Positions 32,941 through 41,813 of a DNA stretch of 64,000 nucleotides are shown one piece after another. The notes beneath the pieces were generated by a model, which searched no databases, had not been told where the DNA came from, and worked only from the letters and a program-made list of their open reading frames with translations. The position numbers were made by a program, and so were the translations under genes. Source of the stretch: Frigoribacterium sp. CFBP 13712 (GTDB lineage Bacteria > Actinomycetota > Actinomycetes > Actinomycetales > Microbacteriaceae); contig NZ_JACYVH010000004.1 of the NCBI RefSeq assembly GCF_014842255.1, forward strand, positions 1 to 64,000, written 5' to 3'. The number at the start of each line of letters is the position of its first letter. Within the stretch, counting starts at the first letter, position 1.

Positions 32941-34455
32941 ATGACCACAGCGACCACCCCGTCCACCACGAGCCGGGACCGCGCCGAGCCCTCGGTGCTG
33001 ACCGCGCTCCGCACCCCGAAGATCCTCAGCCGGGAGGTCCTCGCCGGCCTCGTCGTCGCGCTGGCCCTCATCCCCGAGGCGATCTCGTTCTCGATCATCG
33101 CCGGCGTCGACCCCCGGGTCGGTCTCTTCTCCTCGTTCGTCATGGCCGTCTCGATCGCGTTCCTCGGCGGGCGCCCCGCGATGATCACCGCGGCCACGGG
33201 CGCCATCGCGCTCGTCATCGCACCCGTCGCCCGCGACCACGGACTGGACTACTTCATCGCGACGGTCATCCTCGCCGGGATCATCCAGATCGTGCTCGGC
33301 GTCCTCGGCGTCGCCAGACTCATGCGCTTCATCCCCCGCAGCGTCATGGTCGGCTTCGTCAACGCCCTGGCGATCCTCATCTTCACCGCTCAGCTGCCGA
33401 ACCTCATCGGCGTGCCGTGGCTGGTCTACCCGCTCGTGGCGGTCGGCATCGTCGTCATGATCCTCATGCCGCGCCTGACGCGGGTCGTCCCCGCTCCGCT
33501 CGTCGCGATCGTGCTGATCACCGTCGCCGTCGTCGTGACCGCGATCGACGTGCCCACCGTCGGCGACGAAGGCGAGCTGCCCCGCAGCCTGCCCGAGCTC
33601 CTCATCCCCGGCGTCCCCCTCACCTGGGACACCCTGAGCATCATCGCCCCCTACGCGTTCGCGATGGCGCTCGTCGGACTCCTCGAGTCGCTGATGACCG
33701 CGAAGCTCGTCGACGACATCACCGACACCCCCTCGCAGAAGACACGCGAGTCGCTCGGTCAGGGCGCGGCGAACATCCTCTCCGGCCTCTTCGGCGGGAT
33801 GGGCGGCTGCGCCATGATCGGCCAGACGATGATCAATGTGAAGGCCTCCGGCGCGCGCACCCGCATCTCGACGTTCCTCGCCGGCGTGTTCCTGCTGATC
33901 CTCGTCGTCGCGCTCGGCGACGTCGTCGCGATCATCCCGATGGCGGCCCTCGTCGCCGTCATGATCATGGTCGCCGTCGCGACCTTCGACTGGCACAGCA
34001 TCCGCCCCTCGACCCTGAGGCGGATGCCGATCGGCGAGACCATCGTCATGGTCGCCACCGTCGCGGTCGTCGTCGTCACCCACAACCTCGCGATCGGCGT
34101 CGTCGTCGGCGTCATCACCGCCATGGTCGTCTTCGCGCGCGGCGTCGCCCGCCTCGCCACCGTGGAGCGCACACTCGCCGATGACGGCACCGCAGCGCAC
34201 TACACCGTCACCGGGGCGCTGTTCTTCGCCTCCAGCAACGATCTCACCACCCTGTTCCGGTACCGCGACGACCCCGAGCGCATCGTCATCGACCTCACGC
34301 AGGCGCACGTCTGGGACGCCTCCACCGTCGCCGCCCTCGACGCGGTCACGACGAGATACGAGCGGCGCGGCAAGCACGTCGTCCTCGAGGGGATGAACGA
34401 GGCCTCCAGCCGGATGCACGACCGGCTCGCCGGCAGGCTGGGCGCCGGCCACTGA
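32941..34455 (+). CDS. SulP-family anion transporter with STAS domain
   Basis: A 504-residue transporter of the SulP/SLC26 family, probably moving sulfate, bicarbonate or another anion. The membrane part (about 28-405) holds the [12 protein letters not shown] family segment and [15 protein letters not shown]; a STAS domain follows (about 420-500; [13 protein letters not shown]). AGGAG lies before the ATG at 32941. The substrate cannot be told from sequence; the divergent merR gene suggests inducible expression. Confidence 0.88.
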   Translation: MTTATTPSTTSRDRAEPSVLTALRTPKILSREVLAGLVVALALIPEAISFSIIAGVDPRVGLFSSFVMAVSIAFLGGRPAMITAATGAIALVIAPVARDHGLDYFIATVILAGIIQIVLGVLGVARLMRFIPRSVMVGFVNALAILIFTAQLPNLIGVPWLVYPLVAVGIVVMILMPRLTRVVPAPLVAIVLITVAVVVTAIDVPTVGDEGELPRSLPELLIPGVPLTWDTLSIIAPYAFAMALVGLLESLMTAKLVDDITDTPSQKTRESLGQGAANILSGLFGGMGGCAMIGQTMINVKASGARTRISTFLAGVFLLILVVALGDVVAIIPMAALVAVMIMVAVATFDWHSIRPSTLRRMPIGETIVMVATVAVVVVTHNLAIGVVVGVITAMVVFARGVARLATVERTLADDGTAAHYTVTGALFFASSNDLTTLFRYRDDPERIVIDLTQAHVWDASTVAALDAVTTRYERRGKHVVLEGMNEASSRMHDRLAGRLGAGH

Positions 34456-34516
34456 CCCGTCCGCCTGCGCGCCCGCGAGCGGCGAGACGTCGGCGCAGGG
34501 CTCGACGCTTCGGGGG

Positions 34517-36418
34517 CTACGACCCGCCCCGCGCCTCCTCGTCGGCCGCGACGTCCTTCTGCACGGCGAACTGGGTCCGGTGCAGCTCTTCGTAGCGGCC
34601 CGCCGCGGCGATCAGCTCGTCGTGCGTGCCGCGCTCCACGATGGAGCCGTCCTCCACCACCAGGATCATGTCCGCGCTGCGGATGGTGGAGAGGCGGTGC
34701 GCGATCACCATCGCCGTCCGACCCTCGAGCGCCTCGCTCAGCGCCGCCTGCACGGCCGCCTCGGACGTGGAGTCCAGGGCCGCCGTCGCCTCGTCGAGGA
34801 TGACGACGCGCGGCTGGGCGATCAGGAGGCGCGCGATGGTCATCCGCTGACGCTCGCCTCCCGAGAGCCGGTAGCCGCGCTCCCCCACCATCGTGTCGAG
34901 CTGGTCGGGCAGCGAGCGGATGAGCGGCTCGAGCCGCGCACGGCGGATGGCGTCCCACACCTCGTCGTCGGACGCCTCGGGCCTCGCGAACCGCAGGTTG
35001 GAGAGGATCGTCTCGTGGAACAGATGGCCGTCCTGGGTCACCATGCCCAGGGTGCGCCGCAGGGAGGCGGAGGTCACGTCGCGGACATCCGTCCCCGCGA
35101 GGCGGACGGCGCCGCCGTCGACGTCGTACAGGCGCGAGAGCAGCTGCGCGATCGTCGACTTGCCGGCACCGGACGTGCCGACGAGGGCGACCGTCTGCCC
35201 CGGCTCGATGCGGAACGACACACCGTGCAGCACCTCGTCGCCACCGCGGGTGTCCAGTGTGGACACCTCCTCGAGGGAGGCGAGGGACACCTTGTCGGCG
35301 GACGGGTAGGCGAAGCGGACGTCGTCGAACTCGACGGCCACCGGGCCCTCGGGCACGACGACGGCGTCGGGCTTCTCGGTGATGAGCGGTTCGAGGTCGA
35401 GCACCTCGAAGACGCGCTCGAAGCTGACCACGGCGCTCATGATCTCCACCCGGGCGTTCGCGAGACCGGTCAGCGGCACGTAGAGGCGGGTGAGGAGGAG
35501 CGCCAGGGTGACCACCTCGCCGGTGTCCAGCTGACCGGCCAGGGCGAGGAACCCGCCGAGCCCGTAGACGAGCGCCAAGGCGAGCGCGGAGACGAGCGTC
35601 AGCGCGGTGACGAAGACGAACTGCAGCAGCGCACTGCGGACGCCGATGTCGCGGACCCGGGCGGCGCGGACGCGGAACTCCTCGGCCTCCTCGTCGGGGC
35701 GGCCGAACAGCTTGACGAGGGTGGCGCCGGGTGCCGAGAAGCGCTCGGTCATCTGGGTGCTCATCGCGGAGTTGTGGTCGGCGGCCTCGCGACGGAGCGC
35801 GGCGAGACGGCTGCCCATGCGCCGCGCGGGCACCAGGAAGATGGGAAGCATGATCACGGCGAGGACCGTGACGAGCCAGGACGTGCTGAGCATGACGATC
35901 AGGGTGAGGACGAGGGCCACGATGTTCGTGACCACGCCCGACAGCGTGCCGCTGAAGGCCTGCTGGGCGCCGATGACGTCGTTGTTCAGACGGCTCACGA
36001 GGGCGCCCGTCCGGGTGCGCGTGAAGAACGCGATCGGCATCTTCTGCACGTGGTCGAACACGGCGGTGCGGAGGTCGAGGATCACGCCCTCGCCGATCCG
36101 CGCCGAGAACCAGCGCGTCACGAGCGACACGGCGGCGTCGGCCACGGCGACCGCGGCGATGAGGACGGCGAGCCGCACGATCGTGGCCACCTCGCCCCGC
36201 GCGACGATGACGTCGACCACCCGGCCGGCCAGCACCGGCGTCGCGACCGCGAGGAAGGCCCCGACGATCGACAGGGCGATGAACACCACCAGCCTGGACC
36301 GGTAGGGCACCGCGAACTTCATGATGCGCCGCACGGCCTCGCGGGAGATGCCGTGCTGGCCGTCTCTCGCGCTCGAGATCTTGTAGAGCGAGCTCCAGGC
36401 CGCGCCTTCCATGCTCAT
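34517..36418 (-). CDS. ABC exporter, fused membrane and ATPase domains
   Basis: A 633-residue half transporter of the multidrug/lipid type. Six membrane helices lie at about 40-320; the ATPase domain (about 360-610) has Walker A G-T-S-G-A-G-K-S-T, signature L-S-G-G-E-R-Q-R, Walker B V-V-I-L-D-E-A-T-A-A-L-D and the switch in I-A-H-R-L-S. It would work as a homodimer, as no second half is adjacent. It converges with the SulP gene; a copy of the AGGAGGCGCG element lies within its last codons. Confidence 0.9.
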   Translation of the reverse strand: MSMEGAAWSSLYKISSARDGQHGISREAVRRIMKFAVPYRSRLVVFIALSIVGAFLAVATPVLAGRVVDVIVARGEVATIVRLAVLIAAVAVADAAVSLVTRWFSARIGEGVILDLRTAVFDHVQKMPIAFFTRTRTGALVSRLNNDVIGAQQAFSGTLSGVVTNIVALVLTLIVMLSTSWLVTVLAVIMLPIFLVPARRMGSRLAALRREAADHNSAMSTQMTERFSAPGATLVKLFGRPDEEAEEFRVRAARVRDIGVRSALLQFVFVTALTLVSALALALVYGLGGFLALAGQLDTGEVVTLALLLTRLYVPLTGLANARVEIMSAVVSFERVFEVLDLEPLITEKPDAVVVPEGPVAVEFDDVRFAYPSADKVSLASLEEVSTLDTRGGDEVLHGVSFRIEPGQTVALVGTSGAGKSTIAQLLSRLYDVDGGAVRLAGTDVRDVTSASLRRTLGMVTQDGHLFHETILSNLRFARPEASDDEVWDAIRRARLEPLIRSLPDQLDTMVGERGYRLSGGERQRMTIARLLIAQPRVVILDEATAALDSTSEAAVQAALSEALEGRTAMVIAHRLSTIRSADMILVVEDGSIVERGTHDELIAAAGRYEELHRTQFAVQKDVAADEEARGGS

Positions 36419-36466
36419 CGCGGTTCCAATCGTCGCAGCCGATCCCCTCTCGTCAGGATAGAGCGG

Positions 36467-37114
36467 TCAGCCCTGCCGGTCCGCGCGGCGACGGCGGACG
36501 ACGCCGCGCCCGGTGAGGAACGCCGCGTACCCGAGCAGCCCGACGCCAACGGCCGGCACGAGCCACGCGCGCGCGCCCGCCGAGACGCCCGTGTTCAGCC
36601 GCCCCAGCCACGGCACCGAGTACCAGACCTCGCCCATGACCTGCCCCTCGACGACGGCGTCGCGATCGGGCTCGGCGTTGGCGTCGCCCTTCAGCGTGAA
36701 CGTGCGGCCCGCCTCCCCGACGGTCACCCCCACCACACGATGCGAGATGACGCCGGGCACCCCGGGGCGGATCTGATAGGTCACGACGTCGCCGACCCGG
36801 ATGTCGGCCGGATCGACCGGGCGCACCACCACGAGCGTCCCGGGAGGCAGACCGGGCTCCATCGAGCCGGTCAGGATGGTCAGCGGCACGCCGCCCACCA
36901 CCCGCGGCACGACCACGGCGAGCAGCCCGACGGCCACGACGCCGATCAGCACGACCACCGCGACGGCCTGCGCGAGCATCGAGCCGAGGCCCCGGCCCTG
37001 CCGATCCGACCCGCCCCGCGCGTGCGAGCCCGAGCCCGAGCCCGACCGCGAGCGGGAGCCCGACCGCGAGCGCGACCCCGCCCGCGACCCCGACGGCGGG
37101 GCCGCGTGCGTCAC
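36467..37114 (-). CDS. SipW-type signal peptidase I
   Basis: A 215-residue signal peptidase of the archaeal/ER (SipW) type: serine in L-T-G-S-M-E-P (Ser84) and histidine in V-I-S-H-R-V-V-G (His125) instead of the bacterial Ser-Lys pair. One helix before the active site (about 47-72) and one after (about 185-205) anchor it. The first 35 residues are a Ser/Arg/Gly repeat encoded by a slippage-prone hexamer tract (37020-37085). Its GTG overlaps the preceding stop (GTGA). It ends an operon of alternate-signal-peptide surface proteins, its expected substrates. Confidence 0.85.
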   Translation of the reverse strand: MTHAAPPSGSRAGSRSRSGSRSRSGSGSGSHARGGSDRQGRGLGSMLAQAVAVVVLIGVVAVGLLAVVVPRVVGGVPLTILTGSMEPGLPPGTLVVVRPVDPADIRVGDVVTYQIRPGVPGVISHRVVGVTVGEAGRTFTLKGDANAEPDRDAVVEGQVMGEVWYSVPWLGRLNTGVSAGARAWLVPAVGVGLLGYAAFLTGRGVVRRRRADRQG

Positions 37115-38409
37115 GACGACGCCCCGAGGGTGAACAGCTGGGTCTCCGACGACGTGCACGCCGACACCTGCATCTGCGTCGTCACACCCGACCCGGTGCT
37201 GGTCAGGCACAGCGAGTTCCTGTCTCGGAACTGGAACATGCCCGTCCCGGTGCCGACCGGCACGGCGGTCCAGCGCTGAGCGCTGATCGCGTTGTCCGAG
37301 CGCAGCACGGACTGGCGATCGCTGGCGCTGTCCCAGTACAGACCCGAGACCGCGGGCGAGGTGATCTTCAGGTACTGCCCCTCGGCGACGAACTGCCACA
37401 GCTGCGTCGTGGTGCCCCGGCAGCCGCTCGACCAGAGCGGTGATCCGCTCGTCGAGCCGCCGACCGTCGCGCACCGGTTCGTGGCGACGTCGCGGACGAC
37501 GTACCGATCGCTGTTGGTGAAGTACGCGGTCGCGTGCCGGATGGCCGGTGACGCCGGGGAGGTGCGGGCCGGGTTCGACGCGTCGAGCGCGCGGATGGCG
37601 TACGCGTAGTACCGGAAGGCCCCCAGCCCGGTGTCGGTGTAGCTGCGCGTCGACGCCGGCACGGTGCCGACGAGCACCCCGTCGCGGTAGACGCCGTAGC
37701 GGGACACCGCAGCCGAGTCCGACGAGGCGGCCCAGGTCAGCGAGATGCTGCTGTCCGTCTCGGAGGTCTTGGTCGGCGCCCCGGGCGTGAGGGTGTCGGC
37801 GACGGTCTGCGTCGACGTCGCCGAGCCGGCGCTGGTCCATGAACCGAGGCGCGCGGTGAGCGCGGCGGTGAGCCTCGCCGTCTGGCCCACCGAGTCGAAC
37901 CGGTCGGCCTGGGTGATCGACGTCTGGACGCACCAGGACGAGGAGGCGCCGACCGGCAGGGTCCCGGAGGGTGCGCCGACCGTCGCCCACGTTCCCGACG
38001 AGGCATCGGCGGGTCGGCTGCCGCAGCGACCCGAGGTCAGCGGCCAGAGTGAGACGCGGGTCGCGGTGGCGAGGGTCGAGCCGCCCGCGGGGGTGATGGC
38101 GAGAGTCCACGGGGCGGGCACGGTGCCGGCGTTGGCGACCGTGACGGTCGCCAGATGCGAGAGGGCGGACGACGAGTACGTCGTGGCCAGGCTCTCGACA
38201 CCGGTCAGCGCGACGGCCAGCCGACCGGTCGAGGTGGTCGCCGAGGCGGTCTGCACGGGTGCCGTCCAGGTCGCCTCGGCGGGCACGGCGATCAGCGCCG
38301 TGAGCACGGCGACGACGAGGGCGGCGCCCCACACCGGGGCGCGACGCACCGAGCGGCGCGGGCTCGGTGGCCGGCGCGACCCGCGATGCGATCGGGTGTT
38401 CGTGGGCAC
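37111..38409 (-). CDS. secreted protein with fibronectin III-like and ricin-type lectin domains
   Basis: A 432-residue exported protein: a basic start and hydrophobic segment (about 28-50) ending in A-E-A-T-W-T, a beta-rich domain (about 55-210) with T-N/A-G-T-V-P patterns as in SipW-dependent camelysin/TasA proteins, a fibronectin type III-like domain (about 215-300; S-I-S-L-T-W-A-A-S-S-D), and a C-terminal ricin/CBM13 trefoil (about 315-432; N-R-C-A-T-V, L-W-Q-F-V). It probably binds cell-surface or extracellular glycans. The GTG at 38409 follows the previous stop by 2 bases. Confidence 0.78.
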   Translation of the reverse strand: MPTNTRSHRGSRRPPSPRRSVRRAPVWGAALVVAVLTALIAVPAEATWTAPVQTASATTSTGRLAVALTGVESLATTYSSSALSHLATVTVANAGTVPAPWTLAITPAGGSTLATATRVSLWPLTSGRCGSRPADASSGTWATVGAPSGTLPVGASSSWCVQTSITQADRFDSVGQTARLTAALTARLGSWTSAGSATSTQTVADTLTPGAPTKTSETDSSISLTWAASSDSAAVSRYGVYRDGVLVGTVPASTRSYTDTGLGAFRYYAYAIRALDASNPARTSPASPAIRHATAYFTNSDRYVVRDVATNRCATVGGSTSGSPLWSSGCRGTTTQLWQFVAEGQYLKITSPAVSGLYWDSASDRQSVLRSDNAISAQRWTAVPVGTGTGMFQFRDRNSLCLTSTGSGVTTQMQVSACTSSETQLFTLGASS

Positions 38410-38411
38410 GG

Positions 38412-38975
38412 TCAGACCTGCGTTCCGGTGAGACGCAGGGCGAGGGCGAGGTCGCCGAGTCCCTGCGAGGTGCTCCGACCGTCGTCGCCCATCGCGACGG
38501 AGACGCAGAGCGTGCGGGACTCCCCCGCGGCGAGGACGACGCTGGTCGGCGCCGACGCGGCGGCAGGTCGATCGGTCGCGGTGCCCGACCAGACGGAGGC
38601 CGCGCGGCCCGCGCGGCAGTCGGTCGCCGAGGTGGCCGTGCCCAACCCGAGCAGGAGGGCGGGCACGGGCGCCGTGTCGGCGTGGACGCTCGTCACGGTC
38701 GCCGCGGCCACCCCGAGCGAGAGCCCGACGGTGCCGGTGTTCGTCGCCGTGACGGGGCCGCGCAGGGTGAGCCCGGGGTAGAGCGGGTCGGCGGGCAGGG
38801 CGAGCGCGTCGAGGGTCAGCGACGCCGACCCCGACGTCACGACGACAGGACCGTCGGAGGTGCTGGCCGAGTCGCTGAGTCGGGCCGACGAACCGCCCAC
38901 CTCGCCGAGCGACACGACGGCCGCCACGACGGTCGCGACGACCCCCACGACGAGCCACGTGCCGCGGGCGCCCAC
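38412..38975 (-). CDS. exported SipW-operon protein, unknown function
   Basis: A 187-residue protein with an N-terminal hydrophobic segment (about 6-22) and a Ser/Thr/Ala-rich beta-type exterior domain that includes V-T-A-T-N-T-G-T-V-G-L, a pattern seen in TasA-like subunits. Two cysteines (about 133 and 163) could form a disulfide. I do not recognise a named family. Its GTG overlaps the preceding stop (TAGTG at 38973-38977). Confidence 0.72.
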   Translation of the reverse strand: MGARGTWLVVGVVATVVAAVVSLGEVGGSSARLSDSASTSDGPVVVTSGSASLTLDALALPADPLYPGLTLRGPVTATNTGTVGLSLGVAAATVTSVHADTAPVPALLLGLGTATSATDCRAGRAASVWSGTATDRPAAASAPTSVVLAAGESRTLCVSVAMGDDGRSTSQGLGDLALALRLTGTQV

Positions 38976-39541
38976 TAGATCTGGGTCAGGGTCACGGCGA
39001 CGGCCCCGAGGTCCACCGAGCCGAGCTGCGTGTCGTTCTCGAAGCCGACCGTGGTGCTCTTCGGGAACTCGATGGTGACCGCCACGGTGACGTCCTCCTC
39101 GAGGCCGTCGCGCCCGGTCACGGTCACGGCGTCGGGGGTCGTCGTGATGCCGTCGCCGGTGGCGGTCAGCTGGGCCGTCGACGAGAGGTAGTCGGCGAGC
39201 GCCACGTCGGACGACGACGTCGAGCTGGCCTCGATCGAGGCGGGGTCGAGGGTGAAGGCCGCGTTCAGGCCGTCTCCGTGCGCGGTGACGGTCATGTCGC
39301 GCGAGTAGACGACGACGTCGCCGGGCACGATCGGGTAGCCGGCGATGGTCGACTGCGGTGCGCCTCCGTTGACCGTCCAGGTGGCGGCCTCGGCGCTGGG
39401 TTCGACCTCGAGGCCACCGGAGACGATCGTGCCGCCGGCCGTCTCGGCGCTGGTGTTCCAGAGCGCGAACGTGCCCGCGCCCCCCAGGAGGAGGGTGACG
39501 CCGGTGGCGGTGGCGATGGTGCCCTTGACGATGGTCTTCAT
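38975..39541 (-). CDS. alternate-type signal peptide protein, TasA/camelysin-like
   Basis: A 188-residue exported protein, first gene of the operon. The N-terminus M-K-T-I-V-K-G-T-I-A-T-A-T-G, followed by L-L-L-G-G-A-G-T-F-A-L-W and N-T-S-A-E, is the alternate signal peptide that SipW-type peptidases process in actinobacteria. The mature part is beta-rich with D-V-V-V-Y-S-R-D near 77, as in TasA/camelysin proteins that form surface fibres or matrix in Bacillus. A matrix or surface-fibre role here is inference. Confidence 0.83.
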   Translation of the reverse strand: MKTIVKGTIATATGVTLLLGGAGTFALWNTSAETAGGTIVSGGLEVEPSAEAATWTVNGGAPQSTIAGYPIVPGDVVVYSRDMTVTAHGDGLNAAFTLDPASIEASSTSSSDVALADYLSSTAQLTATGDGITTTPDAVTVTGRDGLEEDVTVAVTIEFPKSTTVGFENDTQLGSVDLGAVAVTLTQI

Positions 39542-39691
39542 GGTGCGGTCCTTCCGGGCGGCACGGGTGCCGTCGGCTGGTGTCCCGGCTCCTGGCGACC
39601 GTGGTCGGCTCCACTCGGTTCAGGGAGAGGGCGACCGTCGGGAGGAGGCACTTGAGATGCCGCGGGAGGCGGCACAGGCAGGGGACGGTAT

Positions 39692-39775
39692 CTGCATGCA
39701 GGACCGGTGGATCCACCGGGATGTCTGCTTATCTCAACCATCTCACGGATCGGTGCGATCGATGCGGATGCATCG
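39692..39775. promoter_or_regulatory. three palindromes in the long leader of the SipW operon
   Basis: CTGCATGCAG (39692-39701), the perfect 16-mer CCGGTGGATCCACCGG (39704-39719) and CGATGC-GGAT-GCATCG (39760-39775) lie in the 301-base gap between the SipW operon and the hxlR gene. The remaining bases of the gap hold no gene. They may be operator sites for one or more dimeric regulators; the reversed AGGAGGCGCG element ends the gap at 39835-39844. Confidence 0.55.
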
Positions 39776-39842
39776 GAAGCGCAGGCCGATTGCCAGGGTC
39801 ACTCCGGCGGGCGGGTGCCGATCGGGACCCGACCCGCGCCTC

Positions 39843-40238
39843 CTAGGCGATCCGCTCGTCGTATTCGCCCCAGGCCTCTCGCACGTCGCCGAAGTGCTCG
39901 ATCGACCATTCTTCGAGCGCCTTGAGCGGCGCGCAGAGGGTGCGACCGGCCGTCGTGAGCTCGTACTCGACGCGGGGCGGCACCTCGGCGAACACCGTGC
40001 GGGTCACGAGCCCGTCGCGCTCGAGACCGCGCAGCGTCTGCGTCAGCATCTTCTGCGAGATGCCCGACACGCTCTTGCGGATCTCGGTGAAGCGGTGCGG
40101 GCCCGACTCGAGGGTGCCGACGATCAGGACCGTCCACCGGTCGCCGATGCGATCGAGCACCCGCCGCGTGGGGCAGCCGTCGGCATAGGGGTCGAGCGTG
40201 AGAGAGGGGTCGGTTACCAAGAAGTGCCTACTTCCCAA
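39843..40238 (-). CDS. HxlR-family regulator
   Basis: A winged-helix regulator of the HxlR type: C-P-T-R-R-V-L-D-R-I-G-D-R-W-T-V-L-I near residue 22, G-I-S-Q-K-M-L-T-Q-T-L-R-G-L-E-R-D-G-L-V as recognition region. The full open length is 131 residues with a TTG start; a start a few codons later is equally possible. It diverges from an NAD(P)-binding protein gene 72 bases away, the usual HxlR/oxidoreductase pairing for redox or quinone sensing. Repeated CCAAGA boxes lie in the shared promoter (near 40219-40242). Confidence 0.85.
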   Translation of the reverse strand: MGSRHFLVTDPSLTLDPYADGCPTRRVLDRIGDRWTVLIVGTLESGPHRFTEIRKSVSGISQKMLTQTLRGLERDGLVTRTVFAEVPPRVEYELTTAGRTLCAPLKALEEWSIEHFGDVREAWGEYDERIA

Positions 40239-40310
40239 GAGTGACTAATGGATCTACCGTAGCCGTGCGACCCCGCAGCGGGGAAGCCCCAGCACAAGAA
40301 GGAGCACGCC

Positions 40311-40961
40311 ATGAGCACCATCACCGTCGTCGGAGGAACCGGCTACGCCGGCAGCGCCATCGTCCGCGAGGCCGCATCGCGCGGTCACGAGGTCGTCTCG
40401 TTCAGCCGTTCCGTCCCCGCCGAGGAGGCGCGGGTCGACGGCGTCCGCTACGAGACCGGTTCGATGCTCGACGCCGAGGCCCGCCTCCGTGCCGTCACCG
40501 GCAGCGACGTCGTGGTCTCGTCGCTCTCACCCCGCGGCGAGCTCGACGGGAGGATCGTCGAGGCCGATCTGGCCCTCGCCGCCCTCGCGGCCGAGCACGG
40601 CGTCCGCTTCGGCGTCGTCGGCGGCTACAGCTCGCTCCGACTCGAGGAGGGCGGCCCGCGTCAGGCCGACACCGACCAGCTGCCCCCCGAGTTCGCGAGC
40701 GAGGCCAAGCAGATGAACGAGGTGCTCGAACTGCTCGGCGGCACGGACGACAGCCTCGACTGGTTCTTCGTCTCGCCCGCCCAGCTGTTCGGCGCGTACG
40801 CCCCCGGCGAGGCGCGCGGCGAGTACCGCACCGGCGGCGACCGGGCCTTCACCGACGCCGAGGGCGTCTCGGCCGTGAGCGGGCAGGACTTCGCCCTCGC
40901 GATCGTCGACGAGATCGACACCCCGAAGCACCGCCGCGCGCACTTCAGCGTCGCCTACTGA
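40311..40961 (+). CDS. NAD(P)-binding reductase, NmrA/YwnB-like
   Basis: A 216-residue Rossmann-fold protein: V-V-G-G-T-G-Y-A-G-S-A at residues 5-15, then V-G-G-Y-S-S-L near 100 and the F-V-S-P-A-Q-L-F segment near 152. Such atypical SDRs act as quinone or flavin reductases or redox sensors. AAGGAGCACG precedes the ATG. It is probably controlled by the divergent hxlR. Its last codons and stop are tandemly duplicated downstream (see repeat at 40947). Confidence 0.83.
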   Translation: MSTITVVGGTGYAGSAIVREAASRGHEVVSFSRSVPAEEARVDGVRYETGSMLDAEARLRAVTGSDVVVSSLSPRGELDGRIVEADLALAALAAEHGVRFGVVGGYSSLRLEEGGPRQADTDQLPPEFASEAKQMNEVLELLGGTDDSLDWFFVSPAQLFGAYAPGEARGEYRTGGDRAFTDAEGVSAVSGQDFALAIVDEIDTPKHRRAHFSVAY

Positions 40962-41034
40962 GCGTCGCCTACTGAGCGTCGCCTCACGGGCATCATCTGA
41001 CGGGCGTCGCCTGACGGGCGTCGCCTACTGAGCG
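40947..41034. repeat. 14-bp tandem repeat that includes a stop codon
   Basis: The unit AGCGTCGCCTACTG occurs at 40947 and 40961 exactly, with diverged GCGTCGCCT copies up to 41034. It contains the last codons and stop of the reductase gene (plus) and, on the other strand, supplies the final codons of the next gene (minus, stop at 41025-41027). Confidence 0.8.
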
Positions 41035-41588
41035 TCGCCCTGCAGGTCGGCCACGCGGTCGCCGGCGACCCGCTCGTCGAGCGCCCGGTCGTCGGCGCCG
41101 CGGTCGTCGACGGCGCTGCCGTCGAGCGCGCGGGTCGCCGCCTCCGTCACGTCGCGTGCGAGCGCGATGGCGTCCACCCGCAGCAGACGGGCCGCCCGCG
41201 ACCTCGACACGTCGAAGGCCACTGCGAGGGCGGAGGCTGTGTAGCCGGCCGCGCCGAGTTCGCGTGCGATGCGTCGCTGCTCGACCCGCGCCTCCTCGTC
41301 CGGGAGGTCGGGTCGGGTCGCAGCCGCCCAGCGACGCCGTGCGTCGTCGGGGATGTCGATCACGAGGCGCACGTCGATGTCCTCCGGGCGGACGGCCAGC
41401 CAGAGGGCGGCCAGCTCGCGCGACTCGTCGACCAGGGTGTCGACGTCGACCGCCGAACCGTGGGCGGTGAACGTGCCGGTGGTGCGATCGCCGCCCTCGG
41501 CGCCGGATCCGGTCACGACGACCGTCCACGACGTGGGCGTCGGCCGCACCGCGCGGGCGTGGACGGACCTTCTGCTCGGGGTGGTCAT
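41025..41588 (-). CDS. uncharacterised protein with a possible helix-turn-helix
   Basis: A 187-residue protein not recognised. Residues about 1-75 are beta-rich, and about 90-145 include G-A-A-G-Y-T-A-S-A-L-A-V-A-F-D-V-S-R-S-R, which has the spacing of a helix-turn-helix. The last 35 residues are acidic repeats with D-D-R and V-A-D/G-D-R. Position 41287-41296 holds a copy of the AGGAGGCGCG element, read here as E-E-A-R. A regulatory role is inference. Confidence 0.62.
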   Translation of the reverse strand: MTTPSRRSVHARAVRPTPTSWTVVVTGSGAEGGDRTTGTFTAHGSAVDVDTLVDESRELAALWLAVRPEDIDVRLVIDIPDDARRRWAAATRPDLPDEEARVEQRRIARELGAAGYTASALAVAFDVSRSRAARLLRVDAIALARDVTEAATRALDGSAVDDRGADDRALDERVAGDRVADLQGDAQ

Positions 41589-41776
41589 GTCGGGAGGCTC
41601 CTGTCATTGACGCCGATCGACGGTGAGACGGCCTGATTCTGACGACGGGCCCGAGTCGTGACGCTGTCGGTGCGCTTCGGGCCGCACCCCCATTAGACCC
41701 CCTATCGAGGGTGAGAGCGTCGCGAGCGCTCGAATCAGCCCACGTCGTCACCGTCTCATCTCTGAGACTCGATGAC

Positions 41777-41813
41777 GATCCATCTCAAGATTGATACGAT
41801 CGGGTGATGGATC
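41777..41813. promoter_or_regulatory. inverted repeat spanning the start of the HTH-Fic pair
   Basis: GATCCATC (41777-41784) and GATGGATC (41806-41813) form an 8-bp inverted repeat with a 21-base spacer. The right arm contains the start codon. Position and symmetry fit an autorepression site for the HTH protein. Confidence 0.5.

Noticed and set aside
34580-37279. Plus-strand open frame of about 900 codons over the ABC exporter and SipW genes
   Set aside because: Antisense shadow; both minus-strand genes have complete motifs and the shadow has none.
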